Shown here piece by piece: positions 1 to 8,660 of a DNA stretch of 44,756 nucleotides. A program made the position numbers and the translations under genes. Origin of the DNA: Bacillota bacterium. Its GTDB lineage: Bacteria; Bacillota; Clostridia; Oscillospirales; Acutalibacteraceae. The notes under the pieces are model-generated. The model did no database searches. It was given only the letters and a program-made list of their open reading frames with translations, and had not been told where the DNA came from. Within the stretch, counting starts at the first letter, position 1; the number at the start of each line of letters is the position of its first letter. The DNA lies in assembly GCA_022706685.1 (NCBI GenBank), contig JAKJCA010000019.1:1-44756 (forward strand). Reading direction: 5' to 3'.

Positions 1-143
1 CCGCCGTTTTGCGGCTTAAAACAGATGACCTGCGTTTTTACGACGCCCAAAACGGCAACTGGGTTTTGGACAGCCGTTACCGTTTTTACTGCGGCGAGGA
101 CTCCGAACAGGCGATGGGCCTGTGCGCGGATATCGGTTTTTAA
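1..143 (+). CDS. C-terminal end of a probable GH3 family beta-glycosidase (partial)
   Basis: Only the last 46 codons are in the window, read from base 3 to a TAA at 141-143. The peptide (…DDLRFYDAQNGNWVLDS… then …YCGEDSEQAMGLCADIGF) resembles the C-terminal fibronectin-III-like domain of glycoside hydrolase family 3, in which a strand of the type LxFYD is followed by a tryptophan and then a 'G.y.v.vG.S' segment. GH3 enzymes remove terminal beta-linked glucose, xylose or N-acetylglucosamine. The substrate cannot be told from this tail. It converges on the next gene, and the two stop codons share TTAA at 140-143, leaving no room for a terminator. The neighbouring symporter fits a glycan-use role. 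An unrelated Ig-like domain is possible, because the catalytic part is not visible. Confidence 0.5.
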   Translation, partial: AVLRLKTDDLRFYDAQNGNWVLDSRYRFYCGEDSEQAMGLCADIGF

Positions 144-2194
144 TTGCAGGTTTCCCTGATGCCATTGTCAAAATCAAGATGCAGCGACGAGCCGCCGAAC
201 CGGAAGGTCATCGCGCGGCTCTCACGTTCCGCCTCGATATAGGGGCTGTCGAAGCGTTTGTACCCGAGCGGCACCACCTCGCCGCCGGCGGTCAAAACGC
301 CTTTGCCGTCGAGGGTATAGGCCGTGCCCCGGCTGGCGTAGGTCAGAACGCCGCTTTCGAAGGTGAAAGTATTCGATGAGACTCGGCTGACAAAGCCGTC
401 GAAGCTTTCGTTTTCCCCGCTGCCCGTTTCGCAGACCCAGCAGGTCACGGCGCCGCGGCAAATCAGGTCGTGCCGCCCGGCTTCTTCCCCTGGCGCGGCG
501 CGGAAGGCGACCGGCCCGCCGGCGCGCAGGGCGATGAAAGCGTCGCCGTACCGGCCGAAAATCATGCCTTCGCCGAGGCGGTCCTCCCTCGTTTCGTCAA
601 AAAACGCGGCGGGGAAATAAGCGTGCGAGTACGCATAGACTTTGCGGATTTTCAGCCCCTTGATACGGGTATCATAGACGCACATCGTAATATTCTTGTA
701 CTGCGCGGCGGCGGGTAAAACGCCGCTGCCGGTCCAATACCTTTTGTGGCCCGGCTCTGCCAGCGGGTTGGAGGCGAACACGGCGAAGGGGCCGAAATGC
801 ACATTCCAGACGTGCTGCTGGTTGCCGTGCGTGCCGGGGCGGTACGCCTGGGCCGTCGATTGCAGATAATGCGGCGTTTTATAAATATACGTGTTCGCCC
901 GCTCGAGGGCGATGCCGTGGGTGAAAGGGTTGAGCGCCTTCATCAGCGCGGGCAGCAGGCCGGAACACCGCAGCGCGGCGATGTTAAAAAAACGAAGATA
1001 TTTAAAGTTGGCGTTGCCGAACAGCCGGTGCCGCCGGCAATAGGCGAGCGTATTGCCGACCGTCTCGGGGTTGGTGAACGACTCCATCGCCCACTGCATC
1101 ATGATTTGGCTGTCCTGAAGGCCTATGAGCCCTTTCGCTTTCAGTTCCGCGAGCGTCAGGCCGGTGGACTTGCGTATTTCTGCGGGGCCGCCGGCGGCGG
1201 CGATTTTTTTCAGGACCTCGGGGATTTGGTAGCCGCCGGCTTTGCGGTAAGCGAAATTACCCAGCATACCGTTCGGGGAGCCTGCAACAAACCTGGACGG
1301 ATTTTCGCCCCCGAAAGCCGGATCTCCTGCCAGTTCGGCGACGACGCAGCCCAGCGCGTTGTAAACGCGCGCGGGTTCTTCTCCCGCGGCCGGTTCGCTC
1401 AGGCGGGTGCCGTCGTTGTAGGCGCGGCCGGCGGTCGCGGCGAAGATGCCGTTCAACTGCCCCGCCGCCAGGTCGAACAGCAGCAAATCGAGCACGATGG
1501 CCGCCTGCGTGCGGATTTGTTCGTCGGGCGCAAAATCGATGAGCAGGCACAAAGGGGAAATATCCTCCACATAGTAGGTCGGCGAGTTCCACTCCGCAAA
1601 GCCGTACCGCCAGCGCTGGGACAGCCAGATTTTAATGCGCTGCTTGGCATGTTCAAAATGCGCCTGCGCCGGCCGCCCGTCGGCGGTAAAAACGGCGTCC
1701 GGCCAAAGCAGCGCGGTCAGGTACTCCGCGCTGGCCAGCTGAATCTGCAGGTTTTCGGACCAGAGGACCATATCGCCGCCGCGCGGCTGCGTCATGAAAA
1801 AGGTGTAGCCGGTGAAAGCGGATTTCAGCGAAGCCTCGTCAGCCGGAGGCGGCTGCCAGCGCGCCGCGTCCGCGTCGCCGTTTTCACGCTTTTCTTTGGC
1901 GGTCAGCAGCACGCGCAGCGCCGTTTGAAAATCGAACGTCGAGGTGCCCATCCGCCCGCACACGCCTGTCGCCAGTTGTTTGGTGACAGCCCAGTCCCGG
2001 CCGTCGGGCGTGCCGCCCGAAGCCAGTTTTTCGAGCATGGCGTTGAAGTTGCCGTTGACGGGAGGCGCTTTCTTTTTTTTACGGACCGCCCAAAGGCACC
2101 CTATCAGCTCGAAAGGGGCGAGGGGCAGCAGCGCAAGCGCTGCGGCGGCTCTCGCCGCCCGGCATGGAAAAGGGTTGCCGCCGCTGTCTTTCAT
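140..2194 (-). CDS. Unrecognised 684-residue membrane-anchored or exported protein, polysaccharide-lyase-like architecture possible
   Basis: A full-length reading frame with GGAG seven bases before the ATG at 2194. Near the N-terminus a basic, Ala/Leu-rich hydrophobic stretch (about residues 12-36) is followed by RKKKK, consistent with a signal-anchor; there is no lipobox. Residues about 40-450 are rich in helix-forming segments with many aromatics (for example RWRYGFAEWNSPTYY), and the last 200 residues are strand-like and Gly-rich. An alpha-helical barrel followed by a beta-sandwich is the layout of heparinase/alginate-lyase type proteins, but I see no diagnostic catalytic motif, so no function is assigned. 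It converges with the GH3-like gene. The divergent sugar symporter starts about 165 bases upstream, so a role in glycan handling is an inference from context. Confidence 0.8.
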   Translation of the reverse strand: MKDSGGNPFPCRAARAAAALALLPLAPFELIGCLWAVRKKKKAPPVNGNFNAMLEKLASGGTPDGRDWAVTKQLATGVCGRMGTSTFDFQTALRVLLTAKEKRENGDADAARWQPPPADEASLKSAFTGYTFFMTQPRGGDMVLWSENLQIQLASAEYLTALLWPDAVFTADGRPAQAHFEHAKQRIKIWLSQRWRYGFAEWNSPTYYVEDISPLCLLIDFAPDEQIRTQAAIVLDLLLFDLAAGQLNGIFAATAGRAYNDGTRLSEPAAGEEPARVYNALGCVVAELAGDPAFGGENPSRFVAGSPNGMLGNFAYRKAGGYQIPEVLKKIAAAGGPAEIRKSTGLTLAELKAKGLIGLQDSQIMMQWAMESFTNPETVGNTLAYCRRHRLFGNANFKYLRFFNIAALRCSGLLPALMKALNPFTHGIALERANTYIYKTPHYLQSTAQAYRPGTHGNQQHVWNVHFGPFAVFASNPLAEPGHKRYWTGSGVLPAAAQYKNITMCVYDTRIKGLKIRKVYAYSHAYFPAAFFDETREDRLGEGMIFGRYGDAFIALRAGGPVAFRAAPGEEAGRHDLICRGAVTCWVCETGSGENESFDGFVSRVSSNTFTFESGVLTYASRGTAYTLDGKGVLTAGGEVVPLGYKRFDSPYIEAERESRAMTFRFGGSSLHLDFDNGIRETCN

Positions 2195-2253
2195 GCGAAT
2201 CTCCTTAAACCTGAGGCCGAATGAACTTGACGATGTTCAACTCGGCCGCCTTT

Positions 2254-2262
2254 TGCTATAAT
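2254..2262 (+). promoter_or_regulatory. Extended -10 promoter for the GPH symporter gene
   Basis: TGCTATAAT at 2254-2262 is an extended -10 element with a perfect TATAAT hexamer, about 95 bases before the chosen ATG. No good -35 lies at 17 bases: TTGACG at 2227-2232 is 24 bases away. Extended -10 promoters can work without a strong -35. Confidence 0.45.
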
Positions 2263-2359
2263 GGGCACACGTCTGTTTGATTGTTTTCGATTATACCATA
2301 TCGGGCGGCCGGCCATGCGTCGCCGGACACCCGGATATAAAAAATCCGCGGGAGGGAAT

Positions 2360-3838
2360 ATGGACCGCCCACAAGATTTTCATGAAAGGCGCTATATCGG
2401 CAGGCGGGAGATGATTTCGTACGTCCTTTTCGACGCGTCGAAAGGGTTTTCCATCTCCGGCTACAGCGGGCGTTTCTTTCTCGACGTCGTCAAAATCGAT
2501 TTCGTCTGGAATGCCGTCGCCGGTTTTATCAGCGGCATCTGGGATATCGTGGACGACTCCTTCGCCGGTGTGCTGGTCGATAAAACAAAAACGCGCTGGG
2601 GCAAATTCCGCCCCTATCTTCTCGCGTTCGCCGTTCCGGGCACGATCTTTTCAATCCTCTACTGGATGACGCCGTATCTGTTCACCGCCAATCCGCGCCA
2701 GGTCGGCAAACTCATTTTCTGGAACGCGCTGGGCATGACGCAGGAACTGATGGGTACCTTCCGCGGCTTTGCCGAAACCGGTTTTGTTTCGAGCATGACG
2801 CCCAACCCGCTCGACAGGGTGAGGCTGTTCACCTGGGCAGAGGTCATCTCCGGGTTATGGGAATCCTTTCCCGGTATTGCGATGGGCGTCATCATCGACC
2901 TGATCAACCACGGATATCTCAATATTTCAATGAAGTCGGCATACCTTTCCATGGGCGCCCTGTGCGCCGTGCAGGGCGGGTTTTTCGCGCTGATGTTCGC
3001 CTGGGTGGCCAAAGAGCGCATCGTACAGTCGGCGAGCCGGCCGAGCATCCGCGAGGGTCTTAAAACCATCCTCAACAACAAGCCGATGCTGCTGCTGATG
3101 GTTTCGGAGTTTATGGATATTTTCAAGCTGAGCACCGGCGTCAGCAATTACTATATCGACGTGCTCGGCTCCGCTTCGATCGGCAATCTCATCATCCTCC
3201 CGGGCGCGCCGCTGTCGGTGCTGAGCTATTCCTACGTTCCCTGGGCGCAGAGGAAATTCTCCACCCGGGCGCTGTGGATTTTTGGCGAGCACGAGCGGGA
3301 CATCACGTCGATCCTGGTTTTTCTCATCGGCTGCATCGGCGGCGCGGGACCGAGCGGCAGCTACCGCAAACTGAAAGTTATGCTGCCCGCCCTCATCGTC
3401 AAAGACGTGATTTACAAATCCAAGCTCGGTATTTTCAAGATCATCCCGCGGATGATCCTCACCGAGGCGCTCGATTACTGCGAGTGGAAAAACGGCTACC
3501 GGACCGAGGGCACCACCCTCGCGGCGAAAAGCGTCGTCCGGAAAGTCGCCGGCACCTTCATCAGCCCGCTCAACAGTCTGCTGATGAAGCGTATCGGATA
3601 TTCGCTGGGCGCCGGTTTCGGGGCCCAAAGCGATAGAACGAAGTTTTACCTGTTCGCACTGTGTACGGCGCTGCCCGGCCTGACGGGCCTGCTGGGCGCG
3701 GTTCCGAAACTGTTTTACAACCTCGACGGCGAAACGCGGGAGAGAATGTTCGCCGAATTAGCCGAAGTCCGCGAAAAAAAACGCAGGGAGCTCGCGCTGC
3801 TGCACGAACTCCCCGCCGATGCCGCGGGCAACGGCTGA
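2360..3838 (+). CDS. GPH-family (MFS_2) cation/sugar symporter
   Basis: A 492-residue polytopic membrane protein with alternating hydrophobic segments. The loop between helices 2 and 3 carries DKTKTRWGKFRPYLL at about residues 74-88, the hallmark of the glycoside-pentoside-hexuronide:cation symporter family (MelB, XylP, UidB). Near residue 370 is DYCEWKNGYRTEG, like the conserved D(Y)xEWKTGxRxEG segment of the same family. These proteins bring glycosides or uronides in with Na+ or H+. The ATG at 2360 is chosen because GGAGG lies just before it at 2351-2355; the frame is open 99 bases further upstream, but without a ribosome site. A charged coiled tail (AEVREKKRRELALL) ends the protein. The substrate is unknown. 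The neighbouring glycosidase end suggests an oligosaccharide or glycoside. Confidence 0.88.
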   Translation: MDRPQDFHERRYIGRREMISYVLFDASKGFSISGYSGRFFLDVVKIDFVWNAVAGFISGIWDIVDDSFAGVLVDKTKTRWGKFRPYLLAFAVPGTIFSILYWMTPYLFTANPRQVGKLIFWNALGMTQELMGTFRGFAETGFVSSMTPNPLDRVRLFTWAEVISGLWESFPGIAMGVIIDLINHGYLNISMKSAYLSMGALCAVQGGFFALMFAWVAKERIVQSASRPSIREGLKTILNNKPMLLLMVSEFMDIFKLSTGVSNYYIDVLGSASIGNLIILPGAPLSVLSYSYVPWAQRKFSTRALWIFGEHERDITSILVFLIGCIGGAGPSGSYRKLKVMLPALIVKDVIYKSKLGIFKIIPRMILTEALDYCEWKNGYRTEGTTLAAKSVVRKVAGTFISPLNSLLMKRIGYSLGAGFGAQSDRTKFYLFALCTALPGLTGLLGAVPKLFYNLDGETRERMFAELAEVREKKRRELALLHELPADAAGNG

Positions 3839-3867
3839 CCCGTTTCTTCTTTGCCTTCAAAACAGCA

Positions 3868-4545
3868 TTATGTTTTGGCAGGCTGTTTGCCAGCGGAGCG
3901 GATGGTCTTAAGCTGATAAACCACATCGGCGCTTTGGGCGACCTGCGGGGAATGCGTGACAATGATCACGCATTTATTTTCCGCGTGCGCCAGATTGCTG
4001 AAGATGGAAATGACCTGATCCTGCGTGTCCAGATCCAGGTTCCCCGTCGGTTCGTCCGCCAGCAGAATCTGCGGGTCGAACGAGAGGGCGCGTGCGATGG
4101 CGACGCGCTGCTGTTCGCCGCCTGACAGTTTCAGGACACGCCGTTTGGCCAGCGGCCCGGTGATGTCAACCTTGGCCAGCAGCTCAAGCGCTTTTGCTTT
4201 TTTCATACCGCCCTTCACCCCGGCGATATCCATGGATAACAGGACATTCTCTACGGCGTTGAGGTGCGGCAAGAGGTTGAAATTCTGGAACACCACGCCG
4301 ACACTGCGGCTGCGGTAGCGGTAGCGGTCGATTTTGCTGACGTCGCAGTCGAGATACATGATCCTGCCGGAAGTGGCTGTCGCCAGACCGGAGAGCAGGG
4401 ACAACAGCGTCGTCTTGCCGGCGCCCGAACGGCCGGTTACGGCATACAGTTTTCCGTTTTCAAACTCATAATTCAAATTTTCCAGTACCGGGGTTTTGCC
4501 CGAATCATAGGAATAGCCGAGGTTTTCCAGTTTCAAAATACTCAT
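3868..4545 (-). CDS. ABC transporter ATP-binding protein, MacB/LolD type
   Basis: A 225-residue ATPase. Walker A is GRSGAGKT (38-45), the Q-loop lies in VVFQNFNLLP, the signature is LSGGEQ (140-145), Walker B is ILLADEP (160-166) and the H-loop is in IIVTHSP. The DEPTGNLD wording is typical of the MacB/LolD/FtsE class, which works with FtsX-like permeases in export, lipoprotein release or peptide sensing rather than import. GGAGA precedes the ATG. The gene begins 12 bases after the permease stop, so the two form an operon. The stop codon sits in the loop of a weak CAAAACA/TGTTTTG inverted repeat (3858-3877), a possible poor terminator between this gene and the convergent symporter. The cargo is unknown. 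Confidence 0.93.
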   Translation of the reverse strand: MSILKLENLGYSYDSGKTPVLENLNYEFENGKLYAVTGRSGAGKTTLLSLLSGLATATSGRIMYLDCDVSKIDRYRYRSRSVGVVFQNFNLLPHLNAVENVLLSMDIAGVKGGMKKAKALELLAKVDITGPLAKRRVLKLSGGEQQRVAIARALSFDPQILLADEPTGNLDLDTQDQVISIFSNLAHAENKCVIIVTHSPQVAQSADVVYQLKTIRSAGKQPAKT

Positions 4546-4557
4546 GGTCTTCTCTCC

Positions 4558-6108
4558 TTACGTTCGATTGGACAGGATTTTCAGCGGCTCATAGCGCAGG
4601 ATAAAGACCAGAGCGGCCAGGCTGGACAAAATCGTCAGCAGCACGCCGATCCCCATCAGCTCGGCCACCACCACCATGTCGGCCGAAGCGTTGACGGAAC
4701 TGACATAGTCCACCACGCGGCCCCGGAATCCGCCCGGTCCACCCTGATCCGGCGGGCTCTGATCACCCGCGGGCATCCCCAGCCGGCCGCCGAAGTCCCC
4801 GGTGTTCGAGGTGTCTTCCTGCGCGGAAGTAACCTGCGCGGCAAGCAGTTTGTTGGCGACCGGAACCGACGAGGCGGCGCCGGCCGCGGTGCCGATGATA
4901 ATGGAAGCCAGCGTCACGAGAAAAATCTCCGAGACGAACTGCAGCGCCACCTTCCGTTTCTTCATGCCGACGGCGGTCAGTACGCCGACTTCATATTTGC
5001 GCTCGCGGATGTTGTAGATATTAAACGCGACGAGGATCGTGCCGCCGATAAGCAGCACAATGAGCACGAAGTAGGAGGCGAACATGCTGAGTTTTTTCAG
5101 CGGCGCCAGGCTGTCTTCATATTGTGTCAGGTCGCTCGAGGTTACCCGGTAAGTATCCGGCAGCCCCATAGCCGTCACCTGTGTCTGAAACGTTTCATAG
5201 GAAGCCGCATCCGCAAAAACGTAAGTGCCGGATACGCTCTTGCGCAGAGCGGTCGTTTTGGTAAGGCCGGTCTCCTCGTCGGTGGAAGTCTGCGCCACGG
5301 ATTCGGACTGGCCGATAACGGCCAGGAGCGCCGCGCTGCTTGTGTAAATCCGGTTGGCCGGGTCCTGCGACGCGGAAAAAATCATCTGGCCGGACGTGTC
5401 GCTGCCGGTATACGAATAGATTCCGCAAATAGTGAATGTATAAGTTTCATCCGATGCGTTCGGATTTGCCAGCTCAATGGTATCGCCGACTTCCAGGCCG
5501 TTGAGTTGTGCAAGTTCTTCGCTGACGATGCAATCCGCGTCTGCACTGTCGATATCGAAGACCTCGCCGCCGGTAATCTCCGCCGTTGAATTTGCGAAGT
5601 CGGTCATGTCATCGTAGGAACTGAAGCCCGTCACGCGGAAATCGCCCTGTTCCCCCATACCGCCGCGCATGTCGCCGCCGGGCGGCATCGAACCGGGCAT
5701 ATCCGGCTGCGTATCCGACGAATCGTCTTCTTCCGACGAGGTGTCGACCGGCGAAAGCCCTGTGCCGGCGTCGAAAGAACTGTTGACAGAATAATAGAAG
5801 TCCTCGACACTTTCGGCTTCGGCGTAGGTCTGCAGCTGCTCGATGGAAAGTTCCTGTGCACCCTGCAGCGCTTCGCGCATATCGCCGCCCTGCTCACGGG
5901 CGGCTTGCATCATCTTTTGACGGTCGACGGTAATCTGAGCGGTAATGTTCAGCGCCTCAAGGCCTTCTTGTTCGGCTTTGGACGCGGCGCGGCGGATGGA
6001 CAGGGCGATGGAACCGGAGACGGCAATCGCCATGACAATCACGCCGATGATGATGTTGCGTCCGGGCGAACGCGTGATACTTTTCCAAGCATTTTTAAAA
6101 ACGTACAT
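4558..6108 (-). CDS. ABC transporter permease, FtsX/MacB family
   Basis: A 516-residue protein with one N-terminal membrane helix (about 17-36), a large extracytoplasmic domain (about 40-335) and three C-terminal helices flanking the FtsX core, with the loop INIRERKYEVGVLTAVGMKK after the second helix. This is the MacB-like topology. The outer domain contains a low-complexity Asp/Ser stretch followed by a Pro/Gly/Met-rich segment near residues 138-157 (DMPGSMPPGGDMRGGMGEQ). A second Gly/Pro-rich segment (PPDQGGPGGFRGR) lies in the outer loop between the last helices. GGAGG precedes the ATG. The partner ATPase follows at once. GTGAA-type direct repeats stand upstream. This is likely an envelope exporter or sensor transporter controlled by the adjacent two-component system; the substrate is unknown. 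Confidence 0.9.
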   Translation of the reverse strand: MYVFKNAWKSITRSPGRNIIIGVIVMAIAVSGSIALSIRRAASKAEQEGLEALNITAQITVDRQKMMQAAREQGGDMREALQGAQELSIEQLQTYAEAESVEDFYYSVNSSFDAGTGLSPVDTSSEEDDSSDTQPDMPGSMPPGGDMRGGMGEQGDFRVTGFSSYDDMTDFANSTAEITGGEVFDIDSADADCIVSEELAQLNGLEVGDTIELANPNASDETYTFTICGIYSYTGSDTSGQMIFSASQDPANRIYTSSAALLAVIGQSESVAQTSTDEETGLTKTTALRKSVSGTYVFADAASYETFQTQVTAMGLPDTYRVTSSDLTQYEDSLAPLKKLSMFASYFVLIVLLIGGTILVAFNIYNIRERKYEVGVLTAVGMKKRKVALQFVSEIFLVTLASIIIGTAAGAASSVPVANKLLAAQVTSAQEDTSNTGDFGGRLGMPAGDQSPPDQGGPGGFRGRVVDYVSSVNASADMVVVAELMGIGVLLTILSSLAALVFILRYEPLKILSNRT

Positions 6109-6174
6109 AGAATCGACCTCCGATCAGGATACCTCATCTTAAACCCTCAAACTGTTGCCGGTATGACGGTTATC

Positions 6175-6201
6175 TGAACGTTGCGTGAAGATGCAGGTGA
6201 A
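6175..6201 (-). promoter_or_regulatory. Three TGAA-type direct repeats upstream of the ABC operon (candidate response-regulator site)
   Basis: Plus-strand TGAA starts at 6175, 6186 and 6198 (contexts CTGAAC, GTGAAG, GTGAAA), spaced 11 and 12 bases, about one helical turn. OmpR-class regulators bind such tandem half-sites. The same GTGAAG/TTGAAG motif with 11-base spacing occurs at 8487-8503, upstream of the regulator gene itself. The spacing is seen directly; the protein contact is inferred. Confidence 0.4.
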
Positions 6202-6255
6202 AAGAAGAGGCAGAGCCAGCCGATACTTTTCCGCATCAAGCCCGTATAAGACCGG

Positions 6256-6279
6256 CCGCGCGGCTAAAAAGCCGCGCGG
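6256..6279 (-). terminator. Strong GC-rich hairpin after the histidine kinase gene
   Basis: CCGCGCGGC (6256-6264) and GCCGCGCGG (6271-6279) form a 9-bp perfect stem with a six-base loop, 20 bases beyond the kinase stop. The T-tract that follows on the minus strand is poor, so it may pause or partly terminate transcription, or stabilise the mRNA end, rather than act as a full intrinsic terminator. Confidence 0.45.
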
Positions 6280-6299
6280 TTAAAAGGGATGATTGAATC

Positions 6300-7775
6300 C
6301 TACTGCCCGGCCGGTACCACCGGCAGTTCAAACCAGAACACGCTGCCGCGGCCTTCGCCGCTTTGCACGCCGAAGGGCGCGTCGTGCAGTGTCAGAATCG
6401 CCTTGACGATGGAAAGGCCGATTCCCGAGCCGGCGGACGCGCTGCCGCCTGTGGTCTGCGCCTTATAGTAGCGGTCCCAGATATCGTTGAGTTTATCCGC
6501 CGGGATGCCCGCCCCGGTGTCGGCCACTTCCACACGGACCCTGCCGCCTTCCGTCAGCTGCCGGACGACAACGGTTTTATCGGAACCGGTAAAAGCAATG
6601 GCATTGTTCATCAGGTTATAAACGACCTGTGATATTTTCAGCTCATCCGCACAGGCCCAAACGTCGCCGCTGTTCTCAAAACGGATGGAATAACCGTCCT
6701 GTTCGGTCAGCTTCGCAAAGCGGCCGAGCATCAGGCGGATGCTTGCGGTCAGATTGAACGGCGCCGGTTTTAGGGTATCCGCGCCGGACTGCAGTTTGGA
6801 AAGGTCGAGCATATCGTTGACCAGCGAGGTCAGGCGTTTCGCTTCGTCGATGACAATCTGCACGTTCTCCTGCGTATTTTCGCCGGGCAGGTCGCGCATC
6901 ACTTCGGAATACCCCGTAATCATGGTCAAAGGCGTACGCAGGTCATGCGATACATTGGCGATCAGTTCCCTGCGCAGGTTGTCTGTTTTGGCCAGCTCCC
7001 CCGCGGCATAGTTGAGCGTTTCGCCGAGTTCGGCCACTTCCCTGTATCCGCCGCTCGTAAAATCGGTGTCATAGCGCCCCTTGGCCAGTTGCTTGGCGGA
7101 AGCGTTGATTTTAACGATCGGCCGGGAAATGCGCCTGGAGATAAGCAGCGCCAGCAGCAGCGCAAGAATCAGCATGACGGCTGTGACAATGATGAGCTGT
7201 ACGCGGATGGCGCTCACCGTCGCGTTTACAGGCGAAATGTCGGCGATGATGATGATTGCTTTGGGTACAGCGTCGCTGCCGGTTACCACCCTGGCATAGA
7301 AGATGCTCTCCATCTGCCCTCTGCCTGGTTGCGGAATCCAACCGCCGAAACTGCCGCGGTTGAGGTCCTCCGGCACCAGCTGTCTGGCGTTGAAGCGCAT
7401 CAGATAACTTCCGCCGTTTGCCTGCGCCCGCACCGCAAGGTTCGCGATACCCTGGGCGCTGAGCCGGCGGACGATATCGTCGGGGCCGAAGCTCGCGGCA
7501 TGCAGCGCGTTGCCCTGCAGGTCAGAAACAACGATGGAAACATTGTTGTCGCGCGCGTCGCTCTCCATCAGAGAATCGAGATTCACGGAATCAATGTTGG
7601 CGGCAATAACGCCCGCGGAGGTCTTGACATCGTACACCCTGATGGTTTTATAGAAGCTTTCCAAAAAAACCACCTGAAAAAGCCACAGCAATACCAGCAC
7701 CAGCGCGGCGAAGGAGGCGAGCGTGATGAAGAGGCTCCATTTGACGCTGATTTTATTGAACCTGTTGTTCTTCAA
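6300..7775 (-). CDS. Sensor histidine kinase of a two-component system
   Basis: A 491-residue protein. Membrane helices lie at about 14-38 and 192-213, with an extracytoplasmic sensor between them. A HAMP linker follows (RRISRPIVKINASAKQLAKG), then the HisKA dimerisation helix with the phosphorylated His277 in NVSHDLRTPL. The HATPase_c N box is LMNNAIAFT, with the G1 box DTGAGIP and the G2 segment GSGIGLSIVKAI. It autophosphorylates and passes phosphate to the regulator encoded just upstream. The start appears to be TTG at 7775, inside the last codons of the regulator (23-base overlap), implying translational coupling. The signal sensed is unknown. Neighbouring genes suggest an envelope or surface signal. 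Confidence 0.93.
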   Translation of the reverse strand: MKNNRFNKISVKWSLFITLASFAALVLVLLWLFQVVFLESFYKTIRVYDVKTSAGVIAANIDSVNLDSLMESDARDNNVSIVVSDLQGNALHAASFGPDDIVRRLSAQGIANLAVRAQANGGSYLMRFNARQLVPEDLNRGSFGGWIPQPGRGQMESIFYARVVTGSDAVPKAIIIIADISPVNATVSAIRVQLIIVTAVMLILALLLALLISRRISRPIVKINASAKQLAKGRYDTDFTSGGYREVAELGETLNYAAGELAKTDNLRRELIANVSHDLRTPLTMITGYSEVMRDLPGENTQENVQIVIDEAKRLTSLVNDMLDLSKLQSGADTLKPAPFNLTASIRLMLGRFAKLTEQDGYSIRFENSGDVWACADELKISQVVYNLMNNAIAFTGSDKTVVVRQLTEGGRVRVEVADTGAGIPADKLNDIWDRYYKAQTTGGSASAGSGIGLSIVKAILTLHDAPFGVQSGEGRGSVFWFELPVVPAGQ

Positions 7776-8439
7776 AACGGTATCCCACCCCTCGCAAGGT
7801 CACAATACAGCGCGCCCAGTTGCCAAGGTTTTTACGCAACAGTTTGATATGGGTATCGAGCGTCCTGTCATCGCCGTAATAGTCATAGCCCCAAACTTCG
7901 GATATCAGTTTTTCGCGCGGCAGCGCGCGGCCGGCATTTTTTACTAGGAAAAAAAGCAGGTCATATTCTTTTGGCGAGAGGTCTACCCGCTTGCCGTCGA
8001 CACAGACGATACGGGCGGTGAAATCCACCGAAAGGCCGCCGCAGGTGAAGATTTCGTTCGAGGCGCGGCCGGCTGCAGACCGTGACCTGCGCACCACGGC
8101 GTCGACGCGCAGCATGAGTTCTTTCGGCGAAAAAGGCTTGACGACGTAATCATCCACACCCGACTCAAAACCATGGATGCGGTCGTACTCTTCTCCCCGG
8201 GCCGAAAGCATAATGACCGGAAGGTCTTTGATCTTCCGGATTTCCCTGCAAGCGGAGAAACCGTCGAGTTCCGGCATCATCACGTCGAGAATGACGATAT
8301 CAAAATCGCGGGCTTTGCAGATTTCCACCGCTTCCCAGCCGTTGGCTGCCTGGACAACCTCATGACCCTCGAAAACGGCGTATTTTTTAACGAGTTCGCG
8401 TATTTTCGCTTCGTCGTCAACAATCAGGATTTTATACAC
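7753..8439 (-). CDS. OmpR/PhoB-family response regulator
   Basis: A 228-residue regulator. The receiver domain has acidic residues D8 and D9, phospho-acceptor Asp52 in LDVMMPELDG, T/S switch residue Ser79 and Lys101 in KPFSPKEL. The C-terminal winged helix contains LSPKEYDLLFFLVKN and the recognition segment DDRTLDTHIKLLRKNLG. The start is GTG at 8439, supported by GGGAGG six bases upstream. It overlaps the kinase by 23 bases. A divergent lipoprotein gene lies on the other side of a 221-base intergenic region that carries TGAAG direct repeats. Direct control of itself, the lipoprotein operon and the ABC operon is inferred from these shared repeats. Confidence 0.94.
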   Translation of the reverse strand: MYKILIVDDEAKIRELVKKYAVFEGHEVVQAANGWEAVEICKARDFDIVILDVMMPELDGFSACREIRKIKDLPVIMLSARGEEYDRIHGFESGVDDYVVKPFSPKELMLRVDAVVRRSRSAAGRASNEIFTCGGLSVDFTARIVCVDGKRVDLSPKEYDLLFFLVKNAGRALPREKLISEVWGYDYYGDDRTLDTHIKLLRKNLGNWARCIVTLRGVGYRFEEQQVQ

Positions 8440-8486
8440 GCCGGCACCTCCCTAAGGACGTTATGCGCCTATTATGACAGACGAAT

Positions 8487-8503
8487 GTGAAGGTTTTTTG
8501 AAG
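8487..8503. promoter_or_regulatory. TGAAG direct repeat in the divergent regulator/lipoprotein intergenic region
   Basis: GTGAAG at 8487-8492 and TTGAAG at 8498-8503 are 11 bases apart on the same face of the helix. Just beyond is the palindrome TTGTC-T-GACAA (8505-8515). Both sit between the divergent response regulator and lipoprotein genes, where an autoregulatory OmpR-class site would be expected. The repeat matches that before the ABC operon. Confidence 0.4.
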
Positions 8504-8660
8504 TTTGTCTGACAATTTGCTCTTTTCGGAGCGTTTCCATCACAAAAATCCGGGGTTTTTCAGGCGCATTTGCGGAAAAAATCACGGAGTGTTCAATATC
8601 CCTTCACACAGCGAGTGTATGCTCAAAGCGGACCGAATGTCAACAGAAGGGCAGATGGAT

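Noticed and set aside
746..2224. A 492-codon open frame opposite the 684-residue protein
   Set aside because: Its composition is Arg/Gly/Ala-rich with no domain. It arises from GC-rich codon bias opposite a well-formed gene that has a ribosome site.
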